Source: Streptomyces netropsis (GTDB lineage: Bacteria > Actinomycetota > Actinomycetes > Streptomycetales > Streptomycetaceae). From it: a stretch of 64,000 bases of DNA. The notes under the pieces were generated by a model that was given only the letters and a program-made list of their open reading frames with translations, was not told the DNA's origin and searched no databases. Positions 60,744-64,000 of this stretch are shown here, piece by piece. Within the stretch, counting starts at the first letter, position 1. The number at the start of each line of letters is the position of its first letter. Made by a program: the position numbers and the translations under genes. Where the stretch lies: NCBI RefSeq assembly GCF_014203545.1, contig NZ_JACHJG010000014.1:162442-226441 (forward strand), in the 5' to 3' direction.

Positions 60744-60859
60744 CAGTCATATCTGCCCGAATCACCAGTTGTTGAGAAGCTTTGGGTGTTTCGTTCGCCC
60801 CCCGCTTCGGTGCCGGAGGACTTGGTGAATGGTTCCGTCGGTGGATTCCGGGACGGGTG
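60744..60859 (+). repeat. Right copy of 116-bp cluster-flanking direct repeat
   Basis: Same orientation, same length and no gaps relative to 30822-30937 (92/116 identical by hand). It starts 10 bp after the stop of the adenylation enzyme gene. About 150 bp of apparently non-coding sequence separate it from the cupin-like gene at 61013. Confidence 0.8.
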
Positions 60860-61012
60860 ATATGTGGCTGCCGGGACCGACGCCCGAGCGGCAGAATTCC
60901 CGCTACGGTTGCAGGCGCTCAGGTAGCCCCTCCCTTTCCCCGGTGTGTCCGGGAGCCCTGATACACCTCGTCCACCCCGCATCGCCCGGACTTGCGGCGA
61001 GATCGGAGAACC

Positions 61013-61528
61013 GTGCCCGGACAGCGAGGTCTCAGTCAGCCGATGCAGTCCTTCGTCGAAGAGCTGGCCTTGTGCGTGGCGGCCAACGGTGTCAAGGGGC
61101 CCGCCCTGCTGTGGTCCGAGGATCCGACGACCTTGCCGGCCCTGCTCGGGATGTCCCGGCCGGCCCGCCCGGAACCGGGTGCAGGTTCCTCCGTGCCGGG
61201 CGGACCGGGCACGGAGGAACTGGCGGCGGAGCTGGGCCGCAGGCTGCAACTGCGGGTGCGCTCCTCCTACCGCTTCCTGTCGGCCGGTTCCCCCGTCACG
61301 GAGGGTGCACCGAGGGGTGCCGAGTCCACGGTCACGGTCCTGGAAGGAGCCTGCCGCTGCGTCCTGTCGCGTATCGGTGAGGACCCGGCACCTCGCCCCT
61401 CGCACCCGCTGGGCATGCGGCTGCGTTCCGGTGGCACCCTCTTCGTGCCCCGGGGCCACACCTACCGGCTGTCGGAGATCTACGCCCCGACCACACTGCT
61501 CGAACTCCACCTGGAGTGCCCGGACTGA
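61013..61528 (+). CDS. Cupin-like protein of unknown function
   Basis: About 171 aa; GTG 61013 with GGAGAA close upstream, or ATG 60992 in frame. The C-terminal half reads 'AESTVTVLEGACRCVLSRI' and 'SGGTLFVPRGHTYRLSEIYAPTTLLELHLEC', the second half of a small cupin. The first metal-binding His motif of a true cupin is not evident. No recognised enzyme family. It may or may not be part of the biosynthetic cluster. Confidence 0.55.
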   Translation: MPGQRGLSQPMQSFVEELALCVAANGVKGPALLWSEDPTTLPALLGMSRPARPEPGAGSSVPGGPGTEELAAELGRRLQLRVRSSYRFLSAGSPVTEGAPRGAESTVTVLEGACRCVLSRIGEDPAPRPSHPLGMRLRSGGTLFVPRGHTYRLSEIYAPTTLLELHLECPD

Positions 61529-61559
61529 CGGTGTGCGCCCCCGGAGGACGGCTGCCGGA

Positions 61560-62615
61560 TCAGGCCGGGGCTGTCGTGGGTTCCGCGTCCGGCTCTCCGT
61601 CGTCATTCAGCAGCCCCCTCGCGGACACCGCGACGCCGGCCTGGAAACGGCTCTGGACGCCCAGCACCTGTAGCATGTCCGCGATGTGCTTGCGGGTCGT
61701 GCGCAGAGACATGCCCAGCCGCCGCGCGATGGTCTCGTCCTTCAGTCCCGCCGCCAGCAGCCGCAGGATGGTGCGGTCCAGATCCTTGGCGACCGCCTCG
61801 AGGCCGTCGGCGGCTGCGTCGGAGAACGGCTGGGCCTGCGACCACATCTGCTCGAACAGCTCGTACAGGAAGTGCACCACCGACGGCTCCCGGACCACCA
61901 CCGCGCCCAGCCGGTCGTTGCGGTTGGTCATGAACGCCAGTTCCCGGTCGAAGATGATCACACGGCCGACGAGCTGGTGGGCGGTCCGGTACTCGCCGCC
62001 CAGCGCGCTCATCGTGGCCACGTACGCCTGGCTGGGACTGTTGAACCGGGCGGTGTGGTGGTAAAGGGTGCGCATCCGCACCCCCCGGGCGAGCATCTGC
62101 CTGTCCCGGAGCAAGGCGTCCTGGAGCACTTCGGGCGGGCGGGTGCCGCCGGGCTGCACGGTGACCGTGTCCTCCTGGCACTGCTCGGCCGCCCGGTTCA
62201 GCGCGGCCCGCACCTGGGTGAGTCCGGGGATGGTCTCCAAGTCCGTGAAGGCACCGTGCCTCCCCTTCTTGTAGTCGGACGCCAGCCGGGCGAACTGGTC
62301 GCGGAAGACGCGCAGTCGCGTCTGCTGTTCCGCGATGGCCTGTTCCACCGGCGCGGTGGCCACGGAGGCGACGAGGTGCGGGTCGACGGCCCGCAGCCGG
62401 TCGTCGCCCTCCTCGCCTTTCTGTACCAGGCCGATCCGGACGAGGTAGTCCACCGCACTGCTCACCGCCCTCTCGCAGACCCCCGTCTCCTCGGCCATCC
62501 GGACCAGGTCGAGCTGACCGTGCAGGGCCAGCCAGCGGTAGACGGCCACTTCCTCGGCACCAAGTGTGTCCTCCACAGTCAATACGTCGTCATCATCGCT
62601 CTGCTGCTTGCCCAT
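61560..62615 (-). CDS. TrmB-LuxR family regulator (second copy of architecture)
   Basis: 351 aa from ATG 62615. Acidic start, TrmB-like winged helix ('AEEVAVYRWLALHGQLDLVRMAEETGVCERAVSSAVDYLVRIGLVQ') and C-terminal LuxR HTH ('LDRTILRLLAAGLKDETIARRLGMSLRTTRKHIADMLQVLGVQSRFQAGVAV'). The middle 'RMRTLYHHTARFNSPSQAYVATM' and 'VIIFDRELAFM' match the equivalent region of the 49991 regulator. It is just outside the right repeat, so it may be an independent chromosomal regulator or a co-opted one. Confidence 0.88.
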   Translation of the reverse strand: MGKQQSDDDDVLTVEDTLGAEEVAVYRWLALHGQLDLVRMAEETGVCERAVSSAVDYLVRIGLVQKGEEGDDRLRAVDPHLVASVATAPVEQAIAEQQTRLRVFRDQFARLASDYKKGRHGAFTDLETIPGLTQVRAALNRAAEQCQEDTVTVQPGGTRPPEVLQDALLRDRQMLARGVRMRTLYHHTARFNSPSQAYVATMSALGGEYRTAHQLVGRVIIFDRELAFMTNRNDRLGAVVVREPSVVHFLYELFEQMWSQAQPFSDAAADGLEAVAKDLDRTILRLLAAGLKDETIARRLGMSLRTTRKHIADMLQVLGVQSRFQAGVAVSARGLLNDDGEPDAEPTTAPA

Positions 62616-62982
62616 CAGTCCTCCTGGTTTCTGCTCGTAGCGGTGTTGAGCCTGCGGTCGTCGGTCAGCTTCTATGCCTCCGAAGAGCCGGAGGCAGGGG
62701 AATCGGTTGCCCCGTGGGGGCGAGGAGGCGCCGCTGCCACCGACGCGACCTTCACGTGGCGTCGGCCCGGGCGGTACGTCCCACAGACGCCGCCGCCCCC
62801 TACCGGATCGGCGTTTCCCCTGGTCGGGAAGGGCGTTGGGGGGAGCGGGAAATGGGGTCTCCGGCGCAAACTCCCCAGGCCGTAAAGACCGTCCAGGAGC
62901 GTCCAGCCGGTCCAGCGCAGGGGCTTAGGTCCTGTCCGATGGGTCGGTGTGACTGGCCTGCCAGTTGATCGTTCCCGTCGGC
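62616..62982. other. Intergenic, no gene recognised
   Basis: 367 bp with a small hairpin near 62674-62695 (GCCTCC/GGAGGC) and no supportable coding frame. The right part leads into the transposase fragment. Confidence 0.35.
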
Positions 62983-63130
62983 ATGGGGCGGGGTGATCTA
63001 TCCGATGAGGAATGGGCTCGGTTGGAGCCACACCTGCCCAAGAACGTGGGGCGAGACGGCCGTTGGGAGAGCCACCGCAGAGTGATCAACGGCATCCTCT
63101 TCCGGCAGCGGACCGGCCTCTATTTGCCCG
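62983..63130 (+). pseudogene. Truncated IS5-type transposase
   Basis: 'RGDLSDEEWARLEPHLPKNVGRDGRWESHRRVINGILFRQRTGL' is the conserved first 45 residues of IS5-group transposases. It breaks exactly where 'PWRDLP' should follow. The remainder of the element is missing. At the break the opposite strand carries the 3' end of a secreted-protein gene, so this is the edge of an insertion followed by deletion. Confidence 0.75.
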
Positions 63131-63132
63131 CC

Positions 63133-63553
63133 GCCCCAGGCGGGCGGGCTCGCGATGCACGCGGTACAGGTCGATCGAAGGGACAGTTTCAACCCGGGAA
63201 TGGTGGGTGACATCGCGCCGGCGAGGACGGAGATGCTCTCCTGCCACCGCGTACTCGTGGGGCTCGGCTCGGACGCGGCCACGACCGTGAGCCTGGCGGT
63301 GCCGATCACCTCGTGCTTGGGTGCCGTGGCCGTTGAGAGCCGCCCGGCCGGCCGCCGACGGTGCGGCGGCGGCCGGTGAGGCGCCCAGGGCGAGGAGGGC
63401 TGCGGTCAGGGCGAGTGCGGCTACTGCCGCGCGCAGGTGCCTGGCGCCTTCAAAGAGTGGTCCCCCATGTTCGGTGGCGTGCGGGTTCACCGGGGATCGA
63501 ACCGGCCCGGCAACGGTCTGCTTCAGGGGCGGAATAAGCCCCTCCGTGATCAT
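63133..63553 (-). pseudogene. Secreted-protein gene truncated by the transposase fragment
   Basis: In one minus-strand frame around 63350-63460 a signal peptide is clear ('HLRAAVAALALTAALLALGASPAAAAPSAAG'). The mature part then continues in another frame ('TAPKHEVIGTARLTVVAASEP', 'SISVLAGAMSPTIPGLKLSLRSTC') and runs into the transposase fragment at about 63130. So there is both a frameshift and a 3' truncation. Confidence 0.5.
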
Positions 63554-63641
63554 TTGTGGCCAGTTCGGGCCTCACGTCACCACCCCTGTGGCCGCTACAT
63601 TCACCCCCGACCGGACACACACGACCAGGGGGAAATAGGCA

Positions 63642-64000
63642 ATGATGCGTCCCATAAGACCCGTCAGCCGCACCGGCAGATCACTCATGGCGGTGACCGC
63701 TACGGCGGCCGCCATGGCGGTCACCGCCATGGGCCTTGCCGCCTCACCGGCTGCCGCAGCACCCACCACCACGACGGCACAGTCGCCGGGGCCCGGCGAC
63801 ACCTGTACGGCAGGCGACCTCGGCACACGCCACCCGTACATCAAGAGCACCGAAGTGTCCCCGACGATCACCCACTTCAAGGGCTGGTACGTCACCGAGG
63901 GCACCACCGGAACCCAGACCGTCACCACCAGCACCCAGACGACCATCTCGGTCTCCGTCGGCCTCACCGGCAACGTCGAGGGCGGTTTCGCCGTCGAGAC
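63642..64000 (+). CDS. Secreted protein, partial (runs off the window)
   Basis: ATG 63642 (GGGGGAAA upstream); 119 codons are visible. The Sec signal peptide 'SLMAVTATAAAMAVTAMGLAASPAAAA' is followed by a Thr/Gly-rich mature part ('GTQTVTTSTQTTISVSVGLTGNVEGGFAVE') with one Cys. No catalytic motif is seen so far. The 3' end is beyond the window. Confidence 0.65.
   Translation, partial: MMRPIRPVSRTGRSLMAVTATAAAMAVTAMGLAASPAAAAPTTTTAQSPGPGDTCTAGDLGTRHPYIKSTEVSPTITHFKGWYVTEGTTGTQTVTTSTQTTISVSVGLTGNVEGGFAVE

Noticed and set aside
30822..60859. att sites of an integrative element
   Set aside because: The two repeats could suggest att sites, but there is no integrase, excisionase or tRNA gene, and 79% identity is low for recently used att sites. 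Kept only as a direct repeat.
60862..61012. Open frame between the right repeat and the cupin-like gene
   Set aside because: It has no ribosome-binding site and gives low-complexity Pro/Ser/Arg sequence; probably non-coding.
1..64000. CRISPR arrays, rRNA or tRNA genes
   Set aside because: No regularly spaced short repeats, no rRNA-like stretches and no cloverleaf with a recognisable T-loop (GGTTCGA context) were found by eye.

Overview
The window is chromosomal DNA from a high-GC actinomycete, almost certainly Streptomyces. This rests on strong GC bias in third codon positions, many GTG starts, rare TTA (bldA-type) codons, and families typical of streptomycetes (DUF5133, DUF6153, SpoIIE-type phosphatases, deazaflavin oxidoreductases). 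All calls were made by eye from motifs; no database search was run.

Positions 1-30.5 kb and 61-64 kb look like accessory chromosome. From the left: a MocR/YczE divergent pair, an IS relic, a MarR repressor with a clear palindromic operator facing a questin-oxidase-like gene, a strictosidine-synthase-like operon, an atypical cysteine-synthase/MFS operon preceded by two small membrane proteins, two paralogous SpoIIE-type phosphatases (10.4 and 29.3 kb), a Rieske-FAD oxidoreductase/SDR/alcohol dehydrogenase run, and scattered small or decayed genes (P450, DUF429 and frame-damaged DUF6114 relics). The right end has a cupin-like gene, a TrmB-LuxR regulator, a truncated transposase that has cut a secreted-protein gene, and a partial secreted protein.

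The centre (about 30.8-60.9 kb) is a nonribosomal peptide cluster fed by an amino-group carrier protein (AmCP, LysW-type) pathway. A 54-aa AmCP ending EDWGE is followed by translationally coupled LysX-like ligase, LysY-like reductase, LysZ-like kinase and LysK-like hydrolase, then a split transketolase and a DegT-type aminotransferase. This gene set matches the published route to (2S,6R)-diamino-(5R,7)-dihydroxyheptanoate (DADH) known from vazabitide, azinomycin and ficellomycin. The assembly line is a T-E protein, a 2644-aa C-A-T-C-A-T-C-T synthetase, and a 1323-aa C-A-T-TE synthetase, with an MbtH protein, a stand-alone adenylation enzyme, two non-haem iron hydroxylases of different families, an MFS exporter and a TrmB-LuxR regulator. 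The first internal A domain reads as serine. Two carrier domains have no A domain in cis, so loading in trans is required. Remnants of a type II thioesterase and an asparagine synthetase show gene decay inside the cluster.

The cluster is bracketed by an ungapped 116-bp direct repeat (30822-30937 and 60744-60859; 92/116 identical by hand). Just inside the left copy lie a 48-aa secreted peptide gene and a regulator joining a LuxR-like HTH, an XRE HTH and an NTPase domain, which suggests a local signalling circuit. I do not recognise the final product. The predicted scaffold is up to five residues with a D-configured first residue, serine second, and one position that could carry a DADH-type amino acid.
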